From Sanderia malayensis (Eukaryota; Cnidaria; Scyphozoa; Semaeostomeae; Pelagiidae): DNA of 64,000 nucleotides. The notes beneath the pieces were generated by a model. It was not told where the DNA came from. It ran no database searches and saw only the letters and a list, made by a program, of their open reading frames with translations. The stretch covers positions 3,658,001 through 3,722,000 of the forward strand of contig RQOL01000729.1 of NCBI GenBank assembly GCA_013076295.1, given 5' to 3'. A program made the translations under genes and the position numbers. The stretch's first letter is position 1. Each line of letters begins with the position of its first letter. Below, one piece after another: positions 1 through 10,977 of this stretch.

Positions 1-425
1 CGCTCTTGAAATCCCAGAAAACACGAAAACCAGCTTTATAAGTGATGTGTTTGAAAAATTTGATAAGGGACAAAAGTCCTGGGACACCCAGGATTTTAGC
101 AGGTTTTTACAGGCATACTTAAAATTCACGAACATGCTTTTTTCAAACACCTTTAAAACATTTTCAGACTCCTTTTTCTCAAAATATGTTCAGAATACTT
201 TGTTCTCTTTGCCAAAATCGTTTCCACAAAAAAAACAGTTCGTATCGGACAACACGACCACTTTAGAGCTCCATTTGGGCCAGATATGGGGCAATCACTT
301 GGTATGACGCCATGCATATTTTATAGAACATTTTTGACATGCTCATCGAGATCAGCAGCCCTGAAAACCCCAGAAAACTCGAAAACTAGGTTTATAAGTG
401 ATGTATTTGAAGAATTTGATACCAG
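1..425 (-). repeat. Reverse-oriented copy of the 355-bp repeat
   Basis: This stretch is the reverse complement of the repeat unit found in tandem at 2986-3995. It shares the words for a TATAAAGCTGG block, a GAGCATGTCA block and a CCTGGGTGTCCCA block. The window starts inside it, so the left end is not seen. Short open frames across it are unlikely to be coding. Confidence 0.8.
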
Positions 426-705
426 ACAATAGGGGACAAAAGTCCTGGGACACCCAGGATTTTAGCAAGTTTTACACGCATATTTCATCCCCCTCCCCCC
501 ATAACAATGTTGTCTGTAAAGGCGATGTTTTTCAATATCGCTGAAATATTTTTTGCCCGACAACAAGAAAGGACTAGTGCACAAGACAACATTGTTTTGG
601 GGGGAGTGGGGTGTTGCATTCTGCTCACAGAAAACAAAGTGTGCACAAGCACAGCATTATGGGATGCAATTTTCAGGTGTCCAAGGGACTTTTGTCCTCT
701 ATTGT
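426..705 (-). mobile_element. 280-bp MITE, copy 1
   Basis: This copy is in reverse orientation to the ones at 2701-2980 and 8107-8386, and all three are 280 bp long. Each has imperfect terminal inverted repeats of about 30 bp starting ACAATAGGGGACAAAAGTC. It has no coding capacity. It abuts the (CATA)n array that follows. The superfamily is not clear from the sequence, because no unambiguous target duplication is visible in the repetitive flanks. Confidence 0.75.
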
Positions 706-966
706 ACATACATACCTACATACCTTCATACATACCTACATACATACCTACATACATACCTACAGACATACCTACATATATACCTACATACATACCTACA
801 TACATACCTACATACATACCTACATACATACCTACATACATACCTACATACATGCCTACATAAATACCTACATACATACCTGCATACATACATACTTACA
901 TACCTACCTACATAGCTACATACATACCTACATACCTACATACATACATACATACCCTACAATACA
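706..966. repeat. (CATA)n / (TATG)n microsatellite
   Basis: About 260 bp of degenerate CATA tetranucleotide repeats. Three overlapping open frames through it encode only Tyr/Ile/His/Thr runs and are not genes. Read on the minus strand it is the interior (TATG)n tract of the Helitron whose 5' end is at 2113. It is the probable left breakpoint zone of an inversion. Confidence 0.9.
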
Positions 967-2113
967 TACTATGACGTAACATTTCTAAAACATGTAAAGG
1001 TGGGAGGACTAATTTGCCCCCTGGCAAGCGACCGCCCCGCACCCATCCTGCACCCCTGAAAGCCCTTTCTGAATATTGATAATTTCAGTGTAAAGTTGGC
1101 AGGGAAAAATTTGCCACAGAAAAATCAATCCATCCTCAAAAATTGCAACTCCTTCCCCATTAAAAATTATATCAATACGTAGCTCAGGATACAGCGAACA
1201 CGTTCCAAATAGTCTCATCTTTTAAATAAGTGATACGGAATTTGCAGAGAAAATTTAGTGGAAGTGGTTTTACTGAAATTTCGGAGCCGGCAAAAAGCAA
1301 AACCTTTGAACACACTTTAGCAAGCAAAAATAGTATTTAACGTGGCCAATAGTGATCCAGTTGAACTCAAAAAACACCAACATGAAGGTAATATGTTGGT
1401 GAACAATTATCGAAAGTGTTTGGGCAAAAAAATGAATTGTGGCAGGCTAAAATTGAATTTTCGCAAATGCAAAAACAACGTGTGTTGCTTGAAAATTTGC
1501 TCCTTCCCGAGAGAAAGCAAGCAACAATGGCGGTCGCCTACTACAAAAGCTACAACTATCTCATTCAAAAAACAAAACAAAGCCATCACCTATGTTCTCA
1601 ATTGTTTCCTGCAACTCTCCAGGGATCTTTCAAACAATTGACAGCTCTTTACAAAGATAATTCAGCTCGTAAAACATTTTGAAAGGCGTCCACCTCCCTT
1701 TTTGTGTACAAAACAAAAACACATGTCTTCTCCAAAAGTACCTGCTGCCAGCCGAGGGCAAATTTGCATGATAATGAAAAACGTGTCACTGTTCACGTGG
1801 GTCGTGCGAAAAGAGCCAATCAAATTGCAAGAAAAGGCGAAACAGGTCACGTGAAGAGCGAATACTTTGTTCGAAAATGGAGTTCGTGGCGCGAATTTGG
1901 AAGTTTCGCCAGCATAAACCGTCGTTTTTTCGTGATAGCACAATCAGGAGAATAATTAATGGAATACCTCAAAAATTCCTTTAAAATAGGCTTCCAAAAA
2001 TAGATCACTTTTGTCTACTCTAGAAACGGAGCCGTTCCCTGCAAGTTTCAGCCTGATAGTCCCTGCAAGTTTCGAGCCCTTGCAACGTGACGACGCAGAA
2101 TAGTAATATTAGA
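967..2113 (-). mobile_element. Non-autonomous Helitron copy A, 5' part
   Basis: On the minus strand this starts at 2113 with TCTAATATTACTATTCTGCG. That matches the left ends at 22521 and 25620, which share the TCTA, TATTCTGCGG and CACGTGA blocks. Similarity to the 25620 copy continues inward through a shared 'cggctccgtttctagagta' block and the TATCACCTGTGTT block. It has no good coding capacity. Helitrons replicate by rolling circle and insert without target duplication. Here the element begins immediately next to the retroelement fragment at 2114-2640. Its 3' end is not here but at 10977 on the plus strand. Confidence 0.65.
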
Positions 2114-2640
2114 CTCAAGGCTCCCTTCATACATGCAAGATCATTTGCAAGGAGCTGCTCTTTTGTCATCCGGCCTCGAAGTTGGTTGAGAAGCCTTATG
2201 TTATTTTCTTCTCTCTTTTGGATGACAGCTGATATTGCATCCTTTATGTTTTTTGCCTCTGTCGAAAGATGTTTCTCTTGCTCTTTGATGCGACTGCCTA
2301 AGTCAAATGTTACAGAGCGTGAATTTACATACTCTGCTTTCGGTAAGGATGAAAATACCGGAAGAGCAAGACCACCACGTTTGACTGGTAATGATAACAT
2401 TAGCTGCTCATCAGACAAACATATGGCCATCATTAATTGCAGGAATAAAAACTGTATCAAGAGTTTCATCAAATTTCTTAAGCTGATCTTCAATACTCGT
2501 GATTGTTCTCATGTAGTAAGTGAGACGATGCCTGAAGCCACCAACAAAAGCAGAATAGGCTGACTGTGGTTCTGATTTTGCAATCCTTGAAAGTACTTTC
2601 AGCTGGTCACACCAAGATGATACAAGTAAAGAAACATAGC
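2114..2640 (-). pseudogene. Retroelement RT-associated protein, 5' half (fragment)
   Basis: The minus-strand translation resembles the region downstream of reverse transcriptase in a retroelement family abundant in cnidarian genomes. Visible pieces are a GGFRHRLTYYMRT block, a FIPAI block, then LPVKRGGLALP, EYVNS and an MTKEQLLAND block. One frameshift lies near 2400, just before the LSDEQLM block. The reading stops abruptly at 2114 after GALS, where Helitron copy A begins. The continuation, starting WLATLPL, is at 10978-11690 on the opposite strand. The N-terminal RT core is absent. Family recognition is from memory of the motif pattern; the break points are read directly. Confidence 0.7.
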
Positions 2641-2700
2641 TCTATTTCCCTTCTTTGGATCCAATAAAACCACCAAGATATGTATGTATGTAATGTATGT

Positions 2701-2980
2701 ACAATAGGGGACAAAAGTCCTTGGGACACCTGAAAATTTCATCCCATAATGCTGTGCTTCTGCACACTTTGTTCTCTTTGAGCAGAATGCGACCCCCCAC
2801 TCCCCCCAAAACAATGTTGTCTTGTGCACCAGTCCTTTGTTGTCGTGGGGCTAAAAGAATTTCGGTGATATTGAAAAACACCGCCTCTACAAACAACATT
2901 GTTATGGGGGGAGGGGGATGAAGTATGCGTGTAAAACTTGCTAAAATCCTGGGTGTCCCACGACTTTTGTCCCCTATTGT
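2701..2980 (+). mobile_element. 280-bp MITE, copy 2
   Basis: A full-length copy with terminal inverted repeats ACAATAGGGGACAAAAGTCC... and ...GACTTTTGTCCCCTATTGT. It is nearly identical to the copy at 8107-8386. A short TATG-type tract (about 2677-2700) adjoins its left end, and the 355-bp tandem repeats begin at its right end. It has no gene. Confidence 0.75.
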
Positions 2981-2985
2981 CTGGT

Positions 2986-3995
2986 ATCAAATTCTTCAAA
3001 CACGTCACTTATAAAGCTGGTTTTCGTGTTTTCTGGGGTTTTCAAGGGCGCTGATCTCGATGAGCATGTCAAAAATTTTCTATATCGTACGTATGACGTC
3101 ATACCACGTGATTGTCCCATTTTTGGCCCATTTGGAGCTCTAAAGTGGTCGTGTTGTCCGAAACGAATTGTTTTTTTTGTGGAAACCATTTTGGAAAAGA
3201 GAACAAGGTATTGTGAATATATTGTGAAAAAAACGATTCTGAAAATGTTATAAAAGTGTCTGAAAAAGGCATGTTCGTGAACTTGAAGTATGCGTGTAAA
3301 ACCTGTTAAAATCCTGGGTGTCCCAGAACTTTTATCCCCTATCAAATTCTTGAAATACATCACTTATAAAGCTGGTTTTCATGTTTTCTGGGGTTTTCAA
3401 GGGCGCTGATCTCGACGAGCATGTCAAGAATTTTCTATATATTACGCATGACGTCAAACTAAGTGATTGTCCCATTTTTGGCCCATTTGGAGCTCTAAAG
3501 TGGTCGTGTTGTCCGAAACGAATTGTTTTTTTGTGGAAACCATTTTGGGAAAGAGAACAAGGTATTGTGAATATATTGTGAAAAAAACGAGTCTGAAAAT
3601 GTTATAAAAGTGTCTGAAAAAGGCATGTTCATGAACTTGAAGTATGCGTGTAAAACCTGTTAAAATCCTGGGTGTCCCAGGACTTTTGTCCCCTATCAAA
3701 TTCTTGAAATACATCACTTATAAAGCTGGTTTTCATGTTTTCTGGGGTTTTCAAGGGCGCTGATCTCGATGAGCATGTCAAGAATTTTCTATATATTACG
3801 CATGACGTCAAACTAAGTGATTGTCCCATTTTTGGCCCAAATGGAGCTCTAAAGTGGTCGTGTTGTCCGATACAAATTGTTTTTTTGGTGGAAACGATTT
3901 TGGCAAAGAGAACAAGGTATGTGAACATATTTTGAAAAAAAGGAGTCTGAAAATGTTTTAAAAGTGTCTTAAAAACGCATGTCCGTTAACTTGGA
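2986..3995 (+). repeat. 355-bp tandem repeat array, about 2.8 copies
   Basis: Units start at about 2986, 3341 and 3695 with ATCAAATTCTT, a period of 354-355 bp. Each unit ends with a block like the right end of the 280-bp MITE (CCTGGGTGTCCCA...TTTGTCCCCTAT), so the array appears to have grown from a MITE end plus adjacent sequence. Open frames of 66-129 codons recur at the same place in each unit and are repeat artefacts. Positions 3996-4375 show nothing recognisable. Confidence 0.8.
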
Positions 3996-4375
3996 ACAAA
4001 AAATGAAAACAATGCTACACGTGCACCGGAGAAAAAAGTAGAGAATATTCACATGGAAAACGAGTAAATTTTGCAAGCAAAATATTGTTTATTACCTGCA
4101 TGATATAGTAATACTTGAACTATGTAATTTGATTAATTGTGGCATATCTGTCAACAGTGATTGTCCTTGAAACATGCCAGTCCTTTAAAGGTGTCTCTCA
4201 GCAAGGAGTGAAATCCTGGCAATGTCAATACCACAAGAAAACAATAGTAAAACAGTAGGCAATTTCAAATTCAAATTTATTTCACATAACATGACGGTTA
4301 CAATCACTTACTGTTATCATTTTCACAACTGCATGTTCACTAGCCTTTCTACATTGTTTATACATTATTATCATA

Positions 4376-5637
4376 ATGGCATCATCATTAAATGTGGACA
4401 ATGTTAGAAGGGCTTACCTAATTACTTACAGCAAGGCAGACACTGAAAGATATAACAGGAGGTCATTCAGCGATACAGTTCTTGCAGCATTCCATGCAGT
4501 CACTACAGCCATCATATTACAGTGGCTTGCTGCATGGAAAGTCATGAGGATGGTGGTGTCCATTTCCACATGTGCGTCCTGCTGGACAAACTTCAGCGCT
4601 GGTCAAAAGTAAAGAAGCACCTACAAGAGACAAAGGACATTGTCGTACACTTCTCAGGACATCCTGGCTATCGCACAGCATATGAATATGTCACAAAGCT
4701 AGATAGCCAAGTTCTGAGAAGTGAAGGTCATCCTACCTTGAAAGGTGCTCCAAAGACCCTGCCAGCAATGAAGAAGCGAAGCAGGACATCTGCTTCTGGT
4801 ATGGATACCACACAGAAGAGCACCAGGTTGGGTAATTTGGAAGTCTCTGATATGATAATCTCCAACGGCATTGACTCCAAGTTGCACTTCCTGGCACTGG
4901 CCAAGAAGAAGAAACAGATGTGACAGCAGGCTGTATGAGTTGTCTTGAACAAAGGCGAGAACGGATCACTGAACTTGTGCAGTCTGTCTGGGCAATGGAA
5001 ACAGCACAGCCAACGTTGGAGAGACGTTCAATGTCAAGAATTGACCTCTGAAGAAGGCCTACAACGACAAGTGTGTCTGTGAAGGTGAGTGGTTGGTTTG
5101 TGCAAAGGAAATCCTTAAAAACAACAGTATCCAGCAAAGCACATTTGCTGGTGCTGTTGTTAAATTACTTGCCATGGGTCGAGGAAAGGGTCGTAAATAT
5201 ATATATTACTGGTCCAGCGAACTCGGCAAAACATTTATTCTTGACCCCCTAAGAGTGATTTACAACACTTTTGTCTCACCTGCGACATGTTCGTATGCGT
5301 GGCTAGGGTTGAAGAGAAAGAGGTCATTTTCTTGAATGACTTTCGTTATACGCCAACCATTTGCCTTGGAGTGACATGCTTTTGTTAACGTTGTTCATTT
5401 TGCTGCGCCTAAAACCACTGATGCCAAGGATATCGAGTTCTCCAACGACTCCAGTGTTTGCACATCAAAGTCTCGCATTTTTCATCAAAGGCTCATTATT
5501 GATGACAAGGAGACTGAATGATGGATGTTCGTTGGAATACTTCCTTTCGCCATCAGTTCAAGGCCAGTGAGCAGAAGATGGTCACCCTTGTGGTTGTTGT
5601 TTTGCAAGACTGTTGTTGGATGTTGCTGGACATGAGT
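4376..5637 (+). pseudogene. HUH Rep endonuclease with SF3 helicase (CRESS/parvo-like), decayed
   Basis: The coding remnant runs over several frames. The N-terminus shows rolling-circle motif I as YLITYSK (about 4414-4434). Motif II is HFH (4561-4569), after a frameshift near 4530. Motif III is YEYVTK (4681-4698), with the catalytic Tyr. Downstream is a helicase of the superfamily-3 type. Its Walker A is broken by a frameshift near 5222, with GPAN in one frame and GKTF in the next. A Walker-B-like VIFLNDFRY follows near 5320, then an FFIKGS segment and an arginine-rich end. Such proteins nick and unwind circular or rolling-circle DNA. The same two-domain protein occurs in cnidarian genomes as an uncharacterised family. 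It could be an endogenised CRESS-type element or a Replitron-like transposon; no element ends were found. Confidence 0.7.
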
Positions 5638-6550
5638 GAAATAAATGAACAATAGACAGCCTCGTGAGCACGTATAATCGTTTTTGTTATAATTGTATTA
5701 TTTTGCTGCATTACCTTTTGTTCTAATCAGTGTCCCGCTATGTATTGTATTGGTGTCTTCCCAAGCTGGGACAGTTTACACAACAGTTTACACTAGGAAA
5801 AAGACAAATATTTCCATTCACATCTCGTAATAAATTTTGGAAATATGTATAAAAGATGTACACAATTTATGTACATCTTTGAGATAATAAGTGAACATAC
5901 GACCTTTTCAATTGCTGAGAAATATCCAAATAACCTCCACGGTTTACACTTCCAAGAGATTAAAAGACAAGTCATGTGACTTTCTATTCAAACGATTTTG
6001 TAAACTGTCCAATCTTTCCTTCATATCTCTGTGAAAGTGTTAAAAAAAACAAAAATAAAAATGTGTAGATTATGTACATTAGTGATGTACATCTTTTAAA
6101 AACATCTTCATTCCTCTCTGTGAAGGAGAACACCCTGTTTTTAATTATTTTATACTGTAAATTGTAGTGTAAATCGTAGGGATGCATACTATTTGCCGTG
6201 AGCCTGACTTCCTGGTATGACCCCTTGCACCACGTGTATTTGATCCTGGATGTCTCATTTGCAGAATACAAGTGCATTGTATTCAAAATATTAGTGGACT
6301 GGAAAGTGAAAACAAACAATATTTTTTGACACTCAGTTCATTTCATTTGAACATACATCACGGGCTGACAACAATTTTTACCGTTTCAAATAATGTGAGA
6401 TATCACGTATGACAATAGTCAATTTGTACTTACAATAATACGAGAACTTCTACGTTTATTTCAATAACTTTATCCCCTGCTGCTGCAATCTACAAACAAG
6501 AATATTCCGTGGATAAATTTTTACCCAAGTCTGCAACTGTATATACAAAA
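5638..6550. other. No gene recognised; one short hairpin
   Basis: This AT-rich sequence holds only short, low-complexity open frames and no recognisable protein. It includes a perfect 11-bp inverted repeat (AAAGATGTACA ... TGTACATCTTT, 5852-5880). A related GTACAT-rich stretch lies near 6071-6101. It may be the flank of the Tc1/mariner element that follows. Confidence 0.5.
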
Positions 6551-6556
6551 ATTTCA

Positions 6557-7630
6557 TTAATACTTAGTTCTACAACCTTTATTCTTAGAAATTATAGTTA
6601 AACGATTGTACATGCTTTGAATTGTCTTGTCTATTATATCTGTATCATAATTAGTAATAGTATCTATAATTCTGAGTTTGAAATCATTAAAAGTCTCTCT
6701 TGTTATCCTTCTTTCCAATGCATCCTTCTTCAATTGTCTTTTAACGTTGTGAAAAAAGTTCTCTATCGGGTTGATGTCCGGGGACCTTGGTGGAATTTTG
6801 ACGACTTCTGCTCCAATGTTCTTCATTGCATCTCTTGCCATGGCACTGTTCTGGCTTGGGTCATTGTCCTGCAAAAATAAAAGCTTCTTTTCCTGTTAAT
6901 CTCGCTCTATCTAAAAGTACTTGGTGCAATGTCGATTCAATAAAATTAGAAAAATACCTGCCATTCATGGTGGAATACTCCTCCACCAATACAGCCCCAG
7001 CACCATGGCAAATACCTACCACATAGTGACATACCCTTCCACCTGGCAGATCCTTGCTCCCCTTCGCAGTAATTTCCAGGCCTTCACCCGGCTTCCTCCA
7101 TACTCTGCCTGCTGGGGACAAAGCATCCTCGTATGGATTCGACTTATGGACGAAGGATACTGCATCCAGGTACAGCAACACATCATCTGTCCAAAAAGCA
7201 GGGCTGGTGTCTTTCACGCCTTCAGGGCATATGCCACCCTCTTCTTTTTGTCTTTCAGAGTCAGCAGGCCCTTCCTTCGAGGGCGAATATACTGATAGCC
7301 GGAGTTAGTAAAGACTCGGCACAAGGTCTTTTTACTTACCTCCGTGATTTCGCACTCCTTCGCCACATCCATCACATGGAATTAGGATTGCTTTCCCTCA
7401 TAGTTTTAAACTTGCGAAGGAAGCGATCTTTGTCCCTGCGGCTTAGAATTTCCGGCCTGCCACTCCTTTTCTTAGGGACTTTCTCTTCCAATCCCCTTGC
7501 AGATCCTCTCCACGCTAGACTTTGAGATCTTACACCGTCTAGCGATCTCTCGATAAGAGAGCTTCGACTCCTGTCGAAGTAAATACACGTACGCCTTCTT
7601 TCTCTCGCTGATAACCACTTGTTTCGACAT
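6557..7630 (-). pseudogene. Tc1/mariner-type DDE transposase, decayed
   Basis: Translation from an ATG at 7630 begins MSKQVV and gives a helix-turn-helix of the KLSYREIARRCKISKSSV type. It continues over at least two frameshifts and two in-frame stops to the catalytic core. The core shows YLDAV (first Asp), QDNDPSQNS (second Asp) and a PPRSPDINPIENFF block carrying the third acidic residue. Transposases of this family bind terminal inverted repeats and cut and paste at TA sites. Total length, about 350 codons, is normal for Tc1-like enzymes, so decay is by small lesions. Terminal repeats were not identified with confidence. Confidence 0.85.
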
Positions 7631-7639
7631 TATAAAGCC

Positions 7640-8106
7640 TCTTCAAGCAATGAAAACCACAGAAAATAAATCAAAAATTCTCAGTATCTTCTGCGATCGG
7701 AATATTTTCGAAGAAATTCGGTCGAACGTCTCTCGGGGCAACAATTTGTAACCGTCGTTCTCTAATTACGTAAATGCATCAAAACGAGGCTAAAACAAGA
7801 GTTTTAACTTTAACAATACACTACACACTAACGAAACATGGTAGAGCGTCGTTTTTTTTTAACTCTACCGTACAACCATAACCTTTCAATTAATTAATTT
7901 AAATTCCACCAGCTATAAACATAACAAACCATTTTAATCACCATAAAGGCCGAAAACCCCATGAAAATAGGGCCATCGTGTACCTATGACGTCACTGGTA
8001 CACTGGAGGAAAAAAATATTTGCAGCATCGTGATCAGCACCCGGAAAACCCCCTAAAACCCCTAAAAAGCACCTTAATATCTATTGTACTTCGATTTTCA
8101 TACCAG
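7640..8106. other. No gene recognised
   Basis: AT-rich sequence upstream of the transposase. It probably includes that element's 5' untranslated region and right end, and then host or repeat sequence. No coding or structural feature could be supported. Confidence 0.4.
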
Positions 8107-8386
8107 ACAATAGGGGACAAAAGTCCTTGGGACACCTGAAAATTTCATCCCATAATGCTGTGCTTCTGCACACTTTGTTCTCTGTGAGCAGAATGCGACC
8201 CCCCACTCCCCCCAAAACAATGTTGTCTTGTGCACCAGTCCTTTGTTGTCGTCGGGCCAAAAGAATTTCGGCGATATTGAAAAACACCGCCTCTACAAAC
8301 AACATTGTTATGGGGGGAGGGGGATGAAGTATGCGTGTAAAACTTGCTAAAATCCTGGGTGTCCCACGACTTTTGTCCCCTATTGT
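8107..8386 (+). mobile_element. 280-bp MITE, copy 3
   Basis: Full-length, with ends ACAATAGGGGAC and GTCCCCTATTGT, and almost identical to the copy at 2701-2980. On its right it runs into a short GTATG-type tract (8387-8402), where the Penelope-like sequence starts. The copy-2/copy-3 identity suggests recent spread or duplication. Confidence 0.8.
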
Positions 8387-8400
8387 AGGTATGTATGTAT

Positions 8401-9836
8401 CTACACGAAGAAGAAAAGATTCAAAAGACTAGACTCTTCATCTCCACAAGCCTGTTTCGTGGTTTCCCACTCATCAGGAGATGTACAAATAAATATATTC
8501 CTATTTTCATCATTTATATGCTATGGGTAATTAAGAGAGTTTAAGAAAGTGTGAGGGAGAGTTAATTTACAATTTATGTTCTATTGTTCCTTAAATCAAA
8601 AGAGTTTGGTTCTATTCTTCAAGTTACGATGTGATTCAGATTGTTTGATTCCCGTGGGTTAAGTTGTTATTTGCTATGTGTTAACTAGAAGTGCTTTGTT
8701 TCAGTGGTGGCAGGCAGACACGAGTTCGTTTCTCTTGTTTAGGGTGGCTACGTGGGGTCGGCATGTTATAAAAAATTTTTTTTTGATACATAGGTTACAT
8801 CTTTTACTGGATTTGTTATAGGCCGGGCTTGTTGAAAGGATTTTCCATGAAATGGTGTAGTCAATGTTTTCGTCCTTGAGTTTCCAAATATGTTTGCTAA
8901 GTTCCGTTGAGTGTCTATGTTTGCTGTGTTGAAAAGATGATGTGCGACTTCTGTACCTGGCCTTGAACTCGTTTTCTGTTAGTCCGACGAATGTTTCTGT
9001 GTTGTTGTTGTCTTTTCGTGTAACAGTGGCTTGGTAAATTACCGATTTTTGAAGGCAGTTCTCGTTGAGTGGGCATGTATTCTTGCGTCAGCAGTTGCAT
9101 GTCTTGCTTTCCTTGGCGTTGGTAGAAGCATTATTGTTGTTGCTGCTGTTGCTGTTGATGGTGTTGTTGTTGCTGTTGTTGTTGGCAATGGTGGCGTTGC
9201 TGATACTGTTGCTATATGGCTGTCGTGAATTGATGATGTTCTTATTGTGAGTGTTGATAATCTGTTTGGTGTTGTTCGTGCAGCTGTAACTGATTTTGAC
9301 GGTGTTTGGGTTGAAAATTTTCGGCAGTGGGTGGTTGACAGGAACGTGCTTGTTTATTAGGGTTAGAAATCTGTGACCGCTGTTGGTGCTGACATTTTTG
9401 CTGTATGATGGGTTGTACCAGAGTATATTGCTCAGTTGTCTGTTCCTTCGGTTTGTGGCAGTAGTTGGTTTTTATTCCAGTGTGTATTGGTATCCGCTGT
9501 TGTCGAGTGCTTTCTGGTAAAGGGGGGGGCTGCTCGGTCGAAAGATGCCTTGTCGGATGAAAGGGATGAAAGTCGCTTCTTGATGCCGTCGGGCATGTTT
9601 TTGGTAGTTACTTGTTGTTGGTTGCTATCACGGTAGACATATTGGAGAGTAGTTTCAGGCTTGGTGAAGGGCTGGTAAGTGCTGTTCTGTAGATTTAGGG
9701 TGACGTCGAGGAAGTTGATAACGTGTTTGTAGGCTTCGATGGTGATGCGTGGTCTGTTCTTCTGAAAAATGCTGCAAATTTGTTTCTTAATGTTTTCAGT
9801 TTGCCTTGGTGTTGCGTTGATAGATGCGAGTCTATC
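8401..9836 (-). pseudogene. Penelope-like element: RT C-terminus and GIY-YIG endonuclease
   Basis: On the minus strand the frame holds the end of the reverse transcriptase, with VINFLDVTLNL and then a KPETTLQYVYRDSN block. [13 protein letters not shown] block and a long Asn-rich linker follow. The GIY-YIG region comes next (YQATVTRKD, FVGLTENEFK, ELSKHIWKLKDENI, NKRNELVSACHH). This order is that of Penelope-like elements, which use the GIY-YIG nuclease to nick the target. Most of the RT core is missing because the fragment starts at the fold-back point near 9836. Frameshifts and a few stops make it inactive. The Ala/Val/Leu-rich plus-strand frames at 9031-9250 are shadows of the Asn-rich linker. 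The 8401-8820 stretch is its 3' untranslated region. Confidence 0.8.
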
Positions 9837-10510
9837 GTCGAAGCAACTTCAAAAATCGGTAATGTACCAAGCCACTGTTACACGAAAAGACAACAACAAC
9901 ACAAAAACATACGTCAGACTAACAGAAAACGAGTTCAAGACCAGGTGCAGAAGTCACACATCATCTTTTCGACACAACAAAAATAGACACTCAACGGAAC
10001 TTAGCAAACACATTTGGAAACTCAAGGACGAAAACATCAACCGCACCATGTCATGGAAAATCCTTTCAACAAGCCCGGCCTATAACAAATCCAGTGAAAG
10101 ATGTAACCGATATATCAAAGAAAAATTTGTTATAGTATGCCGACCCCACTTAGCCACCCTAAACTAGAGAAACAAACTCATGTCTGCCTGCCGCCAACGA
10201 AACAAAGCACTTCTAGTTAACACGTAGCCACTGACAACTTAACCCCCGGGAATCAAACAATTTGAATCACCTCGTAACTTGAAGAATAGAACCCAACTCT
10301 TTTGATTTAAGGAATAATGGAACATAAATTGTAAATTAACTCTCCCTCACATTTTCTTAAATTCTCTTAATTACCCCTAGCAGATAAATGATGGAAATAG
10401 GAATATATTTATTTGTAAATCTCCTGATGAGTGGGAAACCACGAAGCAGGCTTGTCGAGATGAAGAGTCTAGTCTTTTGAATCTTTTCTTCTTCGTGCAC
10501 ATATATCACT
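9837..10510 (+). pseudogene. Penelope-like element: second GIY-YIG copy, inverted
   Basis: This plus-strand copy matches the GIY-YIG and 3' region of the minus-strand copy just left of it. It runs from YQATVTRKDNNNT near 9860 to a KRNKLMSACRQRNKALL block near 10225. The shared 3' untranslated tail ends CTTTTCTTCTTCGTG near 10500, the mirror of 8403. The two copies meet at an imperfect palindrome GATAGATGCGAGTCTATC (9819-9836). Penelope-like elements commonly end up with a truncated, inverted extra copy of themselves, which is what this looks like. Confidence 0.75.
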
Positions 10511-10560
10511 CTACTTTAATGCATCGAGCACTTTTTCGGTAAACCGAAATACAGACTTCC

Positions 10561-10977
10561 TATGTATGTATGTATGTATGTATGTATGTATGTATGTATG
10601 TATGTATGTATGGATGTAAGTATGTATGTATGTATCTATGTATGTATGTATGGGCAGGAGCGGGAGCGAACAAAGCACGCCAACCAGATTAAGCTTTGTT
10701 TACTTGACGGGCTCCGGGGAGGGAGCCAAGCGACCGAGCCCGGCTCATGTATGTATGTATGTATGTATGTATGCACGTATGTACGTATGTATGTAGGTAT
10801 GTATGTATGTATGTATGTATGTATGTATGTATGTATGTATGTATGTATGTATGTATGTATGCATGTATGTATGGGCATGAGCAGGAGCGAATGCAGCGCG
10901 CAAAATGCGCCTACCAGATTAAGCTTTTTTTACTTGACGGGCTGGGGCGAACGAGCGAAACAAGTGATGACCCCTAG
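10561..10977 (+). mobile_element. Non-autonomous Helitron copy A, 3' part with (TATG)n tract
   Basis: It starts with (TATG)n arrays (10561-10650 and 10747-10872). These are interleaved with a GC-rich block (GGGCAGGAGCGGGAGCG, CTTGACGGGCTCCGGGGAGGG) also present in the copy at 25620-27353. It ends GTGATGACCCCTAG at 10977, followed by T. CTAG|T is the standard Helitron 3' boundary and matches the end at 27353. Its 5' half is on the minus strand at 967-2113. The frames through the array are not genes. Confidence 0.65.

Noticed and set aside
507..979. Three overlapping plus-strand open frames of about 120 codons
   Set aside because: They are the three readings of a CATA microsatellite, plus MITE sequence. 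The same applies to frames in the TATG arrays at 10562-11038 and 26358-27112.
3026..3935. Repeated frames beginning MFSGVFKGADLDEH
   Set aside because: They recur at the same place in each 355-bp repeat unit with differing ends; they are repeat artefacts, not a gene family.
9031..9250. Plus-strand Ala/Val/Leu-rich frames that look like membrane proteins
   Set aside because: They are the reverse of the Asn-rich linker of the Penelope-like protein on the minus strand.
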